In this document: in pieces, positions 1 to 10,887 of the stretch | How positions within the stretch are numbered: the stretch's first letter is position 1 | How the letters are laid out: each line of letters begins with the position of its first letter | NCBI RefSeq assembly: GCF_001953985.1 | Contig: NZ_MBEI01000051.1 | Coordinates: forward strand, 186,001 to 250,000 | Direction of reading: 5' to 3' | DNA length: 64,000 nt | Source of the DNA: Mycobacterium colombiense | GTDB taxonomy: Bacteria; Actinomycetota; Actinomycetes; Mycobacteriales; Mycobacteriaceae | Made by a program: the position numbers and the translations under genes | The notes under the pieces: generated by a model | Seen by the model: only the letters and a program-made list of their open reading frames with translations | Database searches by the model: none | What the model was told of the DNA's origin: nothing

Positions 1-649
1 ACGGTCAGCGGCCAGGCTTCGCCGTTGACCGGCAGCGCCTTGACCACCTGGCCGCCGGCGGGGTCGACGAAGTCCAGGTTGTAGGCGCAGGCGATCTCGC
101 GGGCCAGGCCGCGCAGCGACATGCCGTAGCCGCGGTCGGGCGTGATCGCCAGGTGGAAGATCACGTCGTCCAGGCCCAGCACGGCGGCGCCGTCGGCGCC
201 GGGGTCGGCGGTGCCGGGCGGCAGCACCAGGATCCCGGATTGGTCTGCGCCCAAACCGAGTTCCGCCGCCGAACAGATCATCCCGTCGGAGTTGCGGCCG
301 TAGGTTTTGCGGGCGGCGATCTTGAAGTCACCGGGCAGGGTGGTGCCGGGCAGCGCCGCGACGATCAGATCACCGACGGCGAAGTTGGTTGCACCGCAGA
401 CGATCTCACGGTCTTTGCCTTCGCCGACGTCGACGTGGCAGAACCGGATCGGCTTCTTGAAACCGGTGAGTTCTTCGATGGCGGTGACCCGGCCCACGGT
501 CAGCGGGCCCTCGACCGGCCCGAGGGTGGCGACCTCCTCGACCTCGTGGCCGATGCGCACCAGCGCCTGTTCGAGCTCGGCGGGGGCGGCGTGCCAGTCC
601 GGCGCGCCGACCGCCACGATCTCACGTAGCCAGCTGTACGGAACGCGCA

Positions 650-650
<1 letters not shown>
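1..650 (-). CDS. pheT: Phenylalanyl-tRNA synthetase beta subunit (N-terminal part, cut by window edge)
   Basis: Beta subunit of the cytoplasmic (alphabeta)2 phenylalanyl-tRNA synthetase, which charges tRNA-Phe. Only the first ~216 codons are present because the gene runs off the left edge. The protein begins [12 protein letters not shown]. An EMAP-II-like OB fold (about residues 40-155) carries the family signatures [21 protein letters not shown] and [14 protein letters not shown], followed by the start of the central domains ([17 protein letters not shown]). The ATG shares one base with the pheS stop (TGATG), so the two subunits are translationally coupled, as usual for pheST. This is the Rv1650 counterpart. 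Confidence 0.97.
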
Positions 651-1750
<1,100 letters not shown>

Positions 1751-1838
1751 TCATAGTGATTCGGCGCGTCGCGCCGGGCGGGCGCGTGGCAGTTGAGCGG
1801 CCCGTCGCCGCGCGAGCACAGCGCGGATCGCGAAGTGC

Positions 1839-2663
1839 TTAGCCTGCGACGGCCGGCTGCGGGCTGGCCAGCGTCTCGTCGCCGTCGAGTGGCAGGGCCG
1901 GGAGGCGTCGACCGGCGGCCAACTTCGTCACCTGGTAGGCGACGAAGGCGCCGACGAGGCCGAACACCGGCGTCGCCGCCAGGGTCCCCCAGTGGTGCGC
2001 CAGCATCAGGAAGCCGAAGCCCGAGGACGCCGCGAGCATCAGGTACCGCGCCGGCGTCCAGTGGATCGGCTGCCGGAACCGGGCGGAGACCAGCACGCCC
2101 AGGATCACGGCGACGGTGTGGCCGGCGTCGGTGAAGTCGCCGCCGATGATCGCCGAGGCGATGCCCGCCGCCACCCACCAGCCGACCCAGGCGGCCCGCC
2201 AGCGCGACGGGATCACCGCCGTCATCGCGCCGAGCACCGCCAGCGCGCCGTAGCTCATGCCGACGTCGCTGGCCCGGGTGATGGACACCGGCAGCCAGCC
2301 GAACTCGACCGACGCGGCCAGGGCGGCGGCCACCAGCAGCGTCGCGCCGATGTGGCCGACCACGAAGGCCACCACCAGCCGGATGGTGCGCAGATGCAGC
2401 TCGGCCAGCGCCAGCAGGCAGGTCAGGAAGGGCAGCCAGAAGTAGAGCGGACCGGCGTCGACCACCAGCGCGCTGCCCAGCAGCGTGCCCACGTGGCCGT
2501 GGGCCAGGTTGTGCACGTTGGTGCTGGCGCGCTGAACGATGACGTCATGCGCCTGCGGGCCGAGGGCCAGGATGGCGCAACTGATGGCAAGCAACAGCGC
2601 CGCATATCCCACAGTGAATTGGACCCGGGCGAGCCGGGACACGATGCCCCCTAACATTGGCAT
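1839..2663 (-). CDS. Rhomboid-like multi-pass membrane protein
   Basis: Integral membrane protein of 274 aa with about six to seven hydrophobic helices, in the position of M. tuberculosis Rv1648. The arrangement resembles rhomboid proteins. A His/Asn-rich stretch (TNVHNLAHGHVGTLLGSA, residues 48-65) resembles the rhomboid L1-TM2 segment. A serine sits in G-M-S-Y-G (Ser137), and a histidine sits in A-G-H-T with a helical ILG motif after it (His182). These would be the Ser/His dyad if the protein is active, but GxSG is replaced by GMSYG, so activity is uncertain. It is separated from pheS by about 145 bases, which makes co-transcription possible. Confidence 0.7.
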   Translation of the reverse strand: MPMLGGIVSRLARVQFTVGYAALLLAISCAILALGPQAHDVIVQRASTNVHNLAHGHVGTLLGSALVVDAGPLYFWLPFLTCLLALAELHLRTIRLVVAFVVGHIGATLLVAAALAASVEFGWLPVSITRASDVGMSYGALAVLGAMTAVIPSRWRAAWVGWWVAAGIASAIIGGDFTDAGHTVAVILGVLVSARFRQPIHWTPARYLMLAASSGFGFLMLAHHWGTLAATPVFGLVGAFVAYQVTKLAAGRRLPALPLDGDETLASPQPAVAG

Positions 2664-2666
2664 CCA

Positions 2667-3578
2667 TTATGGCTGCGGTTTCGTCTCGGCTGTGTCATCA
2701 GGGCCTGACAACTCCTTAAGAGTCTTGAGGCGATATATCGCCAAATCGTCGGGAATGCCGGCGGGCTTCGGCGCGAAAACCGGCTTCCTCGTGCGTCTGG
2801 CCTCGACGCCCAACGCGTCCAACTCGCTTTGCGGTATGAGATCTAACGTTGAACTCGACACCATGATTCCACCTCTGGTGGCTCTTTCCATAACTCGTGC
2901 GGCGATATTCACATCGACACCGAGCCAGTCGGCCGCCAGCCGCTGCGGCCGCCCGGTGTGAATCCCGACCCGCATCCGAGGCGTATGACCCGCCACCTCG
3001 ACCGATTTCACCGCCTCCTTGGCGGCCAGCACCGCCCGGACTGCGACCGTCGGATCGCCGAACACGGCCATCAGGCCGTCGCCCATTCGCTTGACGATGT
3101 GCCCGCCGGCGTCGAGCAGGGGTGGCTCGAGCGCCCGCGCGACCTGGCGCAGCAGCGCGAGGGCCGCGTCGTCGCCGGCCTGCAAAGACCACGTCGAGAA
3201 GCCGACCAGGTCGGTGAAGACCAGCGTCACCTCCGGGTTGGCCGGCCGGCGGGACACCCCCTCGGTCAGCGCCTGCCACACCTGCAGCACCCCGAGGCTG
3301 ACCTCGCGTGACACCGCACCCCGGTCCCCCAGCAACCGGTCGGCCGCGCGCGCCGCGGCGCGCGGACCGCCGTCGCCCGCCGTGGACAGCTGATCGCCGA
3401 ACTCGGGGTCGCCGGGCAGCAGTTGGCGCGCGCGCCGGATGAACTCAACCGCCCCGGGGCTGCGGTTGCGTCCGTGTAGCCATTGAGTCGCGCTGTGCAG
3501 CGGAGAACGTTGCGTAGCGGATTGCGCCTCGGTCTCTTCGGGCTCACCCGGGTCCAGATCGCGACGCGCGAGTTCCAC
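2667..3578 (-). CDS. Class III adenylate/guanylate cyclase (Rv1647 type)
   Basis: Soluble class III nucleotidyl cyclase of 303 aa. The N-terminal ~115 residues have no clear domain. The cyclase homology domain spans about 118-295. It has the first metal-binding aspartate in VFTDLVGFS, the second in RMGDGLMAVFG, and a transition-state segment WLGVDVNIAARVM that supplies Asn and Arg. These are the residues of an active homodimeric adenylyl cyclase. The GTG start at 3578 has only a weak Shine-Dalgarno, so the N-terminus could be a few codons off. The stop lies 3 bases from the start of the rhomboid-like gene, so the two are probably co-transcribed. It is divergent from the oxygenase gene at 3789. 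Rv1647 counterpart. Confidence 0.88.
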   Translation of the reverse strand: MELARRDLDPGEPEETEAQSATQRSPLHSATQWLHGRNRSPGAVEFIRRARQLLPGDPEFGDQLSTAGDGGPRAAARAADRLLGDRGAVSREVSLGVLQVWQALTEGVSRRPANPEVTLVFTDLVGFSTWSLQAGDDAALALLRQVARALEPPLLDAGGHIVKRMGDGLMAVFGDPTVAVRAVLAAKEAVKSVEVAGHTPRMRVGIHTGRPQRLAADWLGVDVNIAARVMERATRGGIMVSSSTLDLIPQSELDALGVEARRTRKPVFAPKPAGIPDDLAIYRLKTLKELSGPDDTAETKPQP

Positions 3579-3733
3579 CTGGCCAGGTTATTTGTTTTCG
3601 TTCCAGGCAGGCAACGACAGACCGTGACGGTCCTGCCATATGTGTCACATCTCGCACCGAACCACCTGATCACGGTGGCGCCACACCGATGTGGAAGCTC
3701 GATAACACCCTCGCCAACACATCGCCGAAATCG

Positions 3734-3762
3734 TAGACAACGCGCGTTGTCAAAGTTATCGT
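3734..3762 (+). promoter_or_regulatory. Promoter with overlapping 16-bp perfect palindrome (operator candidate)
   Basis: GACAACGCGCGTTGTC at 3736-3751 is a perfect 16-bp palindrome. A -35-like TAGACA (3734-3739) and a -10-like TATCGT (3757-3762), 17 bases apart, bracket it. The palindrome therefore fills the -35 and spacer of the likely promoter of the oxygenase gene at 3789, a typical repressor operator position. No dedicated regulator gene is adjacent. The hexamers and palindrome are seen directly; the regulation is inferred. Confidence 0.55.
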
Positions 3763-3788
3763 GAGCCCAATCGGAGCAGGAGGCCGCA

Positions 3789-4868
3789 ATGACTGGCACT
3801 GTGAATCCTTGCGGGAGCGAATCCGCGGACCCGCTCGGACCAGATTCCCTGACCTGGAAGTATTTTGGCGATCTGCGCACCGGGATGATGGGTGTCTGGA
3901 TCGGCGCGATCCAGAACATGTACCCCGAACTCGGCGCGGCCGTCGAGGAGCATTCGATCGTGCTGCGGGAGCCGCTGCAGCGGGTCGCCCGGTCGGTCTA
4001 CCCGATCATGGGCGTGGTGTACGACGGCGACCGGGCATCGCAGACCGGCCGCCAGATCACCAGCTACCACCACACCATCAAGGGCACCGACGCCGCCGGG
4101 CGGCGTTATCACGCGCTCAACCCGGAGACCTTCTATTGGGCGCACGCCACGTTCTTCATGTTGATCGTCAAGGTGGCCGAATACTTCTGCGGCGGGCTGA
4201 CCGAGGCCGAGAAGCGGCAGCTGTTCGCCGAGCACGTGCAGTGGTACCGGATGTACGGGATGAGCATGCGGCCGGTGCCCGAAACGTGGGAGGAGTTCCA
4301 GGAGTACTGGGAGCGCACCGGCCGCGACACCCTGGAAATCAACCGGGCGACGCTGGACATCTTCCAGATGCGAATCCCGAAGCCGAAATTCGTGTTGATG
4401 CCGACCACCATCTGGGACCAGATGTTCAAGCCGCTGGTCGCCGGCCAACGCTGGATCGCGGCGGGTCTCTTCGAGCCCGCGGTGCGCGAGAAGGCCGGAA
4501 TGCGTTGGACGCCGGGCGACGAGGTGTTGCTGCGGTTGTTCGGCAAGCTCGTCGAACTGGCTTTCCTGGCGGTGCCCGACGAGATCCGGCTGCACCCGCG
4601 CGCGCTGGCCGCCTACCGCCGCGCCGAGGGGCGGCTGCCCAGCGACGCGCCGCTGGTCGAGGCCCCGCCGTTCATGGCGCCGCCGCGTGACCGCCGCGGG
4701 CTGCCGATGCATTACTTCCCGCCGTCGCCCAAGTCGCCGCTGGACCCCGCGCTGCAGCCCGCCCGGGCCCTGATGGAACGCGCCGGATCCCTGGTGCACA
4801 CGACGCTGTCGCTGGCCGGCCTGGCCGCGGGCCGCGGTCGGCCGAAGCGGCCGGCTACGGCCGCGTAG
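3789..4868 (+). CDS. MpaB/rubber-oxygenase family protein (DUF2236, Rv1645c type)
   Basis: Protein of 359 aa resembling the DUF2236 family (ER-bound oxygenase MpaB / latex-clearing-protein catalytic domain), which are b-type haem or di-metal oxidative enzymes. Family features are the SYHHTIKGTDAAGRRYHALNPE segment in two parts around residues 97-118, and YWAHATFFM, whose histidine is the likely haem ligand. Several Arg/Tyr-rich helices (WYRMYGMSM) follow. There is no signal peptide. The start is ATG behind a clear AGGAGG about 6 bases upstream. The last 14 bases overlap the end of tsnR on the other strand. In M. tuberculosis PE17 lies beside this gene; here it is absent. The substrate is unknown. 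Confidence 0.8.
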   Translation: MTGTVNPCGSESADPLGPDSLTWKYFGDLRTGMMGVWIGAIQNMYPELGAAVEEHSIVLREPLQRVARSVYPIMGVVYDGDRASQTGRQITSYHHTIKGTDAAGRRYHALNPETFYWAHATFFMLIVKVAEYFCGGLTEAEKRQLFAEHVQWYRMYGMSMRPVPETWEEFQEYWERTGRDTLEINRATLDIFQMRIPKPKFVLMPTTIWDQMFKPLVAGQRWIAAGLFEPAVREKAGMRWTPGDEVLLRLFGKLVELAFLAVPDEIRLHPRALAAYRRAEGRLPSDAPLVEAPPFMAPPRDRRGLPMHYFPPSPKSPLDPALQPARALMERAGSLVHTTLSLAGLAAGRGRPKRPATAA

Positions 4869-5670
4869 GAAGCCTCAGCGCCCGCGCGCTCTGATACAGA
4901 CAGATGGCCGCGGCCGACGCCACGTTGAGGCTCTCCGCGCCGCCGGCCATGGGAATGCGCATGCGGTGGTCGGCCGTCGCCGCGATTTCGTTTGGCAGCC
5001 CGTGTGATTCGGGGCCGAACAGCCATGCCGTCGGTGTGCCGAGCAGGTCGGTGGCCTCGTCGAGCCGCGTCTCGCCGTCCACGGTGGTGGCGAGCAGCTG
5101 CAGACCCGCGGCACGCAACGCGTCGACGGCGGCGAGCGTGTCCGGCGCGACGGCGACCGGGACCGAGAAGATGCTGCCGGCCGACGCGCGCAGGCACTTG
5201 CCGTTGTACGGGTCGACGCTGTGGCCGCCGAGTATCACGCCGGCCGCGCCCATCGCGTCGGCGAGGCGAATGAGCGTGCCCGCGTTGCCCGGCTCGCCGA
5301 TCTCGACGGCGACCGCGACCAGCGCGGGCGAGCCGGCCAGCACGTCCTGCAGGTGGGTTCGCGGCGTTTCGCACACGGCGACCAACCCGGCCGGGGTGAC
5401 GGTGTCGGACAGCGCTTTTGCCGCGCGCTCGGTCACCGGATGCACCGGGCATCCCTCGGATGCCAAAGTCGCCAGCAGCGACGCGTGACGCTGCTGGGCG
5501 ACCTCGGTGACGAACACGTCGCGAACCAGACCGCGGCGGGCGGCGGCCTCGACGAGGTTGGGGCCCTCGGCGAGGAATCGGCCCGTCCGCCGGCGGCCGA
5601 CGTGGCGATGCAACTTGACCGCCGCGGCGACCCTGGCCGAACGTTCGGTCAGCACCTGGCCGGTCCGCAC
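4855..5670 (-). CDS. tsnR: SpoU-family rRNA 2'-O-methyltransferase TsnR
   Basis: SPOUT (TrmH/SpoU) RNA methyltransferase of 271 aa. The N-terminal substrate-binding domain (about 1-105) is followed by the knotted SAM domain. Its three family motifs are visible: motif 1 EIGEPGNAGTLIRLADA, motif 2 WLFGPESHGLPNE and motif 3 IPMAGGAESLNVASA. It is predicted to 2'-O-methylate 23S rRNA; whether it confers thiostrepton resistance cannot be read from sequence. GTG start 9 bases after the rplT stop, with a weak ribosome site, so it probably rides on the infC-rpmI-rplT transcript. Rv1644 counterpart. Confidence 0.9.
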   Translation of the reverse strand: MRTGQVLTERSARVAAAVKLHRHVGRRRTGRFLAEGPNLVEAAARRGLVRDVFVTEVAQQRHASLLATLASEGCPVHPVTERAAKALSDTVTPAGLVAVCETPRTHLQDVLAGSPALVAVAVEIGEPGNAGTLIRLADAMGAAGVILGGHSVDPYNGKCLRASAGSIFSVPVAVAPDTLAAVDALRAAGLQLLATTVDGETRLDEATDLLGTPTAWLFGPESHGLPNEIAATADHRMRIPMAGGAESLNVASAAAICLYQSARALRLPTRP

Positions 5671-5679
5671 CGTCTCTGG

Positions 5680-6075
5680 TTAGGCCGCTTCTCCGGAATC
5701 CGAGGGAGCGTTGACGTCCTCGGGCAGTGCCGCCCGCGCGATGTCGACCAGCGCCGTGAAGGCCGCCGGGTCGGCGATCGCGATGTCGGACAGGTTCTTA
5801 CGGTCCACTTCCACACCGGCGGCCTTGAGGCCCTGGATCAGCCGGTTGTAGGTGATGTCGTTGGCGCGCGCCGCCGCGTTGATCCGCGAGATCCACAGTT
5901 TGCGGAACTCGCCCTTGCGCGCACGACGGTCGCGGTAGGCGTAGTTCAGTGAATGAAGCTGCTGCTCTTTGGCCTTGCGGTAGAGCCGGGATCGCTGGCC
6001 GCGATAGCCCTTCGAGGCCTTCAGGATGCTGCGCCTCTTCTTGTGGGCGTTGACCGCCCGCTTCACGCGTGCCAT
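5680..6075 (-). CDS. rplT: 50S ribosomal protein L20
   Basis: Ribosomal protein L20, which binds 23S rRNA early in large-subunit assembly. The protein is 131 aa with the typical basic N-terminus [15 protein letters not shown] and the conserved segment [19 protein letters not shown], here quoted as adjoining parts. About a dozen acidic C-terminal residues ([14 protein letters not shown]) extend past the core, as in other mycobacteria. ATG start with AGGAA upstream. Third gene of infC-rpmI-rplT. Rv1643 counterpart. Confidence 0.98.
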   Translation of the reverse strand: MARVKRAVNAHKKRRSILKASKGYRGQRSRLYRKAKEQQLHSLNYAYRDRRARKGEFRKLWISRINAAARANDITYNRLIQGLKAAGVEVDRKNLSDIAIADPAAFTALVDIARAALPEDVNAPSDSGEAA

Positions 6076-6155
6076 TGGATGTTCCTACTCTCGTTCAAAA
6101 TTAGTTGGTCGGGTCGCCGTGCCAGCTCGCGATGCGGGTCTGGCCGGCGCGGTGG

Positions 6156-6350
6156 TCAGCCGTTCAGCAGGCTGTTAACACGCTTGGTGTCGTTGGCCGA
6201 CACCGTGATTCGGCCGTCGAGGCGGCGGGTCCGCTTCGAGGGCTTGTGCTCGAGCAGATGCCGGCGGTTGGTCTGCTGGCGGACGATCTTGCCGGTTCCG
6301 GTGCGCCGGAACCGCTTTGACGCACCGCTGTGGGTCTTGGCTTTGGGCAT
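6156..6350 (-). CDS. rpmI: 50S ribosomal protein L35
   Basis: Ribosomal protein L35, 64 aa, highly basic, beginning [18 protein letters not shown] and ending in [10 protein letters not shown]. The length and sequence are exactly those expected of the family. It sits 63 bases after infC and 80 bases before rplT, the standard infC-rpmI-rplT order. Rv1642 counterpart. Confidence 0.98.
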   Translation of the reverse strand: MPKAKTHSGASKRFRRTGTGKIVRQQTNRRHLLEHKPSKRTRRLDGRITVSANDTKRVNSLLNG

Positions 6351-6413
6351 GTTTCCTCTGTTCTATGAAGTGCTCGAGTGCTGAGTACTCGAGCCCTCGC
6401 TGCTGTCTCTCGG

Positions 6414-7019
<606 letters not shown>

Positions 7020-7464
7020 GGGGCCTCCCTTGTTGGGCTTCTATATGTCTTGCGATGGCGACCGGTCCGGACGGTCGGAGGAAGCAGCGGCGGAGACACC
7101 ACACCACTAAGCAAAAAAGCCCTGCACAAGCAGGGCCCAATGCCGACCGATCACGGCTGGAAACTACTCGAGCCGCCCGCGTTGCCCGCGGAACAGGCAT
7201 CCGCGATGCCTGTGACCGGACCGCTGAACCTTGGAAGATCCGCTCAGGGATTTCGTCGGCGCGCGGTGGGAGTGGGACTCCACTTAACTGTTCCTGGCAT
7301 TCGCCGGGATGGTCGCAGGCGCCAGTTTAGCAGCCTTGAGGTGGCTTTTAGCACTTCGGCCGGGCGACCGCGCTGCAACGGGGGCCAATGCGGCCCAAAA
7401 AGCAGTCCCAAACTCGTGCCCGCCACACTTAGCGCTTCGACAAGCTTTTCACGGATTGAGGGCA
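7020..7464. other. Divergent infC/lysX intergenic region with long infC leader
   Basis: About 445 bases lie between infC and the lysX promoter. On the infC strand, in order of transcription, there is a 9-bp perfect inverted repeat with a 3-base loop (arms ACAGGCATC/GATGCCTGT, 7193-7213), then the intrinsic terminator, then the AGGGAGG ribosome site. A 63-codon open frame (ATG at 7200, stop at 7009) starts inside the inverted repeat, crosses the terminator and ends 11 bases past the infC start. On the lysX strand an open frame continues upstream to a GTG at 7272, but its sequence is not conserved in the middle and is taken as untranslated. A TAAACT -10-like box at about 7324-7329 is a weak infC promoter candidate. 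Confidence 0.5.
7111..7138 (-). terminator. Intrinsic terminator inside the infC leader (attenuator candidate)
   Basis: Read on the minus strand, a 7-bp stem GCCCTGC/GCAGGGC with a 4-base loop (7136-7119) is followed at once by six T residues (7118-7113). This is a textbook Rho-independent terminator, rare in mycobacteria. It lies ~95 bases upstream of the infC start and on the same strand, so it would stop transcription before infC unless an alternative fold or ribosome prevents it. The structure is seen; attenuation is inferred. Confidence 0.75.
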
Positions 7465-7478
7465 TATCCTCGCGGTCT
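7465..7478 (+). promoter_or_regulatory. lysX -10 box, leaderless start
   Basis: TATCCT at 7465-7470 fits the mycobacterial TANNNT -10 box. It is followed by 8 bases and then the GTG at 7479. No Shine-Dalgarno lies at a useful distance. This supports a leaderless lysX mRNA and the shorter lysX start. Confidence 0.5.
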
Positions 7479-10400
7479 GTGACACTCGCATCTCCTCGTT
7501 CGGGGCCGCGTTTGGGGCCCGGCCGCCGGTCGAACTCGCGGTATCGCTGGGTGCCGGCGGCGGCCGGATGGACCGTGGGCGTCATCGCCACCGTGTCACT
7601 GCTCGGGAGCGTGTCCCCGCTGATCAGGTACCTGATCAAGGTCCCCCGCGAGTTCATCAACGACTATCTGTTCAACTTCCCGGACACCAGCATCGCGTGG
7701 TCGTTCATCCTCGCCCTACTGGCCGCGGCGCTGACCGCGCGCAAGCGCATCGCCTGGCTGCTGTTGCTGGCCAACATGATCCTGGCCGCCGCGCTGAACG
7801 CCGCCGACATCGCCGCGGGCGACAACACCGCCGCCGAGATCTTCGGCGAAAACCTCGGGTTCGCCGTACATATCGTGGCGATCGTCCTGCTGGTGCTGGC
7901 GTACCGCGAGTTCTGGGCCAAGGTCCGCAAGGGCGCATTGGTCAAGGCGGCCGCGGTGCTGGTCGCCGGCGACGTGGTGGGGATCCTGGTGTCCTGGGGT
8001 CTGGTCGAGTTGTTCCCGGGAACCCTGGCCCGCCCGGACCGTCTGCCGTATGTGGCCAACCGGGTGGTCGGGTTCGCGCTGGCGGATCCGGACCTGTTCA
8101 CCGGCCGGCCGCACGTATTCCTCAACGCGATCTTCGGGTTGTTCGGTGCGCTGGCGCTGATCCTGGCGACGATCGTGCTATTCCAGTCCCAGCGCGCGGA
8201 GAACGCGCTGACCGGCGAGGACGAATCGGCGATCCGCGGCCTGCTCGAGCTGTACGGCAAGAACGACTCCCTGGGCTACTTCGCCACCCGCCGCGACAAG
8301 TCCGTGGTCTTCGCCCAGAGCGGGCGCGCCGCCATCACCTATCGGGTGGAGATCGGCGTGTGCCTGGCCAGCGGCGACCCGATCGGCGATCCCAGGGCCT
8401 GGGGCCAGGCCGTCGACGCCTGGCTGGGTCTGTGCCAGACCTACGGCTGGGCGCCCGGCGTGATGGGCGCCAGCACCCAGGGCGCGCGGGCGTACCGCGA
8501 GGGCGGCCTGAACGCGCTCGAGCTCGGCGACGAGGCCATCCTGCGGACGTCCGATTTCAAGCTGTCCGGCCCCGACATGCGCGGGGTCCGTCAGGCCGTG
8601 ACCCGGGCTCGCCGGGCGGGGCTGACCGTGCGGATCAGGCGGCACCGCGACATCGCGGCCGACGCGATGGCCGACACCATCGCCCGCGCCGACGCCTGGC
8701 GGGATACCCAGACCGAGCGCGGCTTTTCCATGGCGCTGGGCCGGCTCGGCGACCCCGCCGACGGGGACTGCCTGCTGGTCGAAGCGCTGGACCGGGACGG
8801 CAGCGTCGTGGCGATGCTGTCGCTGGTTCCGTGGGGCACCACCGGCGTTTCCCTGGACCTGATGCGCCGCTCACCGCAGTCCCCCAACGGCACCATCGAG
8901 CTGATGGTCAGCGACCTGGCGCTCAACGCCGAAGCCCTTGGCATCACCCGCATCTCACTGAACTTCGCGATGTTCCGCTCGGCGTTCGAACAGGGCGCCC
9001 AGCTCGGCGCCGGCCCCGTGGCCCGGCTGTGGCGGGGGCTGTTGCTGTTCTTCTCCCGGTGGTGGCAGCTGGAGACGCTGTACCGCTCGAACATGAAGTA
9101 CCAGCCCGACTGGGTGCCGCGGTACGCGTGCTACGAGGACGCCCGCCTGATTCCGCGGGTCGGCGTCGCCTCGGCCCTCGCCGAGGGATTCCTGGTGTTG
9201 CCGTTCGGCCGGCGCAAGACGCACACCGGCCACTACCCCGCCGTCCCGCCGCGATTGGCGGAATCCGGACTGCTGCATCACGACGGCAGCGCCCCGGACG
9301 TCAGCGGGCTGCGGGAGCGTCGCGAGACCGCCGACGAGGAGGAGTCCAGGTCCCGGCTGCCAGAACAGGTGCGGGTGCGGCTGGCCAAGCTGAAGATATT
9401 GCAGCGCAACGGCATCGACGCGTATCCGGTCGGAACTCCGCCCAGCCACACCGTGGCCAACGCCCTCGACGCGGACGACCGGGACGCCATCACCGTCTCG
9501 GGCAGGGTCTTGCGGATCCGCGACTACGGCGGCGTGCTGTTCGCGGATCTGCGTGACTGGTCGGGGGAAATGCAAGTGCTGCTGGACAATTCGCAGCTGC
9601 AGCGGGGACGAACCGCCGACTTCACCGCGGCCATCGACCTGGGCGACCTGGTCGAGGTGTCCGGACACATGGGCTTCTCCAAGAAGGGAAGCCGCTCGCT
9701 GATCGTCGCCGACTGGCGGATGATCGGAAAGTGCCTGCGGCCGTTGCCTAACAAATGGAAGGGGCTGACCGACCCGGAGGCGCGAGTGCGGACCCGCTAC
9801 GTCGACTTGGCCGTCAACCCCGAGTCGCGCGAGTTGATCAAGGCGCGCAGCGAGGTGTTGCGCTCGGTCAGGCAGACGCTGTTCGCCAAGGACTTCGTCG
9901 AGGTCGAGACCCCGATCCTGCAGCAGATCCACGGCGGAGCCACCGCCCGGCCCTTCGTCACGCACATCAACACCTACGACCTGGACCTGTTCCTGCGCAT
10001 CGCGCCGGAGCTCTACCTGAAGCGGCTGTGCGTCGGGGGCGTGGAGCGGGTCTTCGAATTGGGCCGGGCCTTCCGCAACGAGGGTGTCGACTTCAGCCAT
10101 AACCCGGAATTCACCCTGCTGGAGGCCTACCAGGCCCACGCCGACTACAAGGTGTGGATCGACGGATGCCGCGAGCTCATCCAGAACGCCGCCCAGGCCG
10201 CGCACGGCGAGCAGATCGTGATGCGGCACGGCGCCGACGGCAGGCTGGAACCGGTCGACATCTCCGGGCTCTGGGCGGTCAAGACCGTCCATGACGCCGT
10301 GTCCGAGGCGCTCGGCGAGCACATCGACCCCGCGACGTCGCTGTCCACCCTGCGCAAGCTGTCCGACGCCGCGCACATCCCCTACCGGGCGCAGTGGGAT

Positions 10401-10811
10401 GAGGGCGCGGTGGTGCTGGAGCTGTACGAGCACCTGGTCGAGGACCGCACCGAGGAGCCGACCTTCTATATCGACTTCCCGACCTCGGTGTCCCCGCTGA
10501 CGCGGCCGCACCGCAGCGAGCCGGGGGTCGCCGAGCGGTGGGACCTGGTGGCGTGGGGTGTCGAGCTGGCCACCGCCTACAGCGAGCTCACCGATCCGGT
10601 CGAGCAGCGCCGCCGGCTGCAGGAGCAGTCGCTGTTAGCCGCCGGCGGGGATCCCGAGGCGATGGAGCTCGATGAAGACTTCCTGCAGGCAATGGAATAC
10701 GCGATGCCGCCCACCGGTGGGCTGGGAATGGGCATCGATCGGCTCGTCATGCTCATAACGGGCCGCAGCATCCGCGAGACATTGCCATTTCCGCTGGCCA
10801 AGCCGCATTAG
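7479..10811 (+). CDS. lysX: Bifunctional lysylphosphatidylglycerol synthase / lysyl-tRNA synthetase LysX
   Basis: Two-domain membrane enzyme of 1110 aa that charges tRNA-Lys and transfers lysine to phosphatidylglycerol, giving resistance to cationic peptides. The N-terminus has about six to seven membrane helices (to ~residue 230). A DUF2156/MprF-like transferase domain follows (~240-590, with [11 protein letters not shown] and [15 protein letters not shown]). Then comes a class II LysRS with an OB anticodon domain (~630-760), motif 2 ([20 protein letters not shown], ~860-880) and motif 3 ([11 protein letters not shown], ~1080). The start is chosen at the GTG fitting a leaderless promoter. 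A GTG at 7272 would add 69 poorly conserved residues, matching the longer M. tuberculosis annotation. Rv1640c counterpart; divergent from infC. Confidence 0.95.
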   Translation: MTLASPRSGPRLGPGRRSNSRYRWVPAAAGWTVGVIATVSLLGSVSPLIRYLIKVPREFINDYLFNFPDTSIAWSFILALLAAALTARKRIAWLLLLANMILAAALNAADIAAGDNTAAEIFGENLGFAVHIVAIVLLVLAYREFWAKVRKGALVKAAAVLVAGDVVGILVSWGLVELFPGTLARPDRLPYVANRVVGFALADPDLFTGRPHVFLNAIFGLFGALALILATIVLFQSQRAENALTGEDESAIRGLLELYGKNDSLGYFATRRDKSVVFAQSGRAAITYRVEIGVCLASGDPIGDPRAWGQAVDAWLGLCQTYGWAPGVMGASTQGARAYREGGLNALELGDEAILRTSDFKLSGPDMRGVRQAVTRARRAGLTVRIRRHRDIAADAMADTIARADAWRDTQTERGFSMALGRLGDPADGDCLLVEALDRDGSVVAMLSLVPWGTTGVSLDLMRRSPQSPNGTIELMVSDLALNAEALGITRISLNFAMFRSAFEQGAQLGAGPVARLWRGLLLFFSRWWQLETLYRSNMKYQPDWVPRYACYEDARLIPRVGVASALAEGFLVLPFGRRKTHTGHYPAVPPRLAESGLLHHDGSAPDVSGLRERRETADEEESRSRLPEQVRVRLAKLKILQRNGIDAYPVGTPPSHTVANALDADDRDAITVSGRVLRIRDYGGVLFADLRDWSGEMQVLLDNSQLQRGRTADFTAAIDLGDLVEVSGHMGFSKKGSRSLIVADWRMIGKCLRPLPNKWKGLTDPEARVRTRYVDLAVNPESRELIKARSEVLRSVRQTLFAKDFVEVETPILQQIHGGATARPFVTHINTYDLDLFLRIAPELYLKRLCVGGVERVFELGRAFRNEGVDFSHNPEFTLLEAYQAHADYKVWIDGCRELIQNAAQAAHGEQIVMRHGADGRLEPVDISGLWAVKTVHDAVSEALGEHIDPATSLSTLRKLSDAAHIPYRAQWDEGAVVLELYEHLVEDRTEEPTFYIDFPTSVSPLTRPHRSEPGVAERWDLVAWGVELATAYSELTDPVEQRRRLQEQSLLAAGGDPEAMELDEDFLQAMEYAMPPTGGLGMGIDRLVMLITGRSIRETLPFPLAKPH

Positions 10812-10887
10812 CCCAGGCCCCGAACTCCAGAAAGCCCAGAGCGAACATTGGGTGAATAGGTTCCAGGCCGGTTACCGATAGATCACA

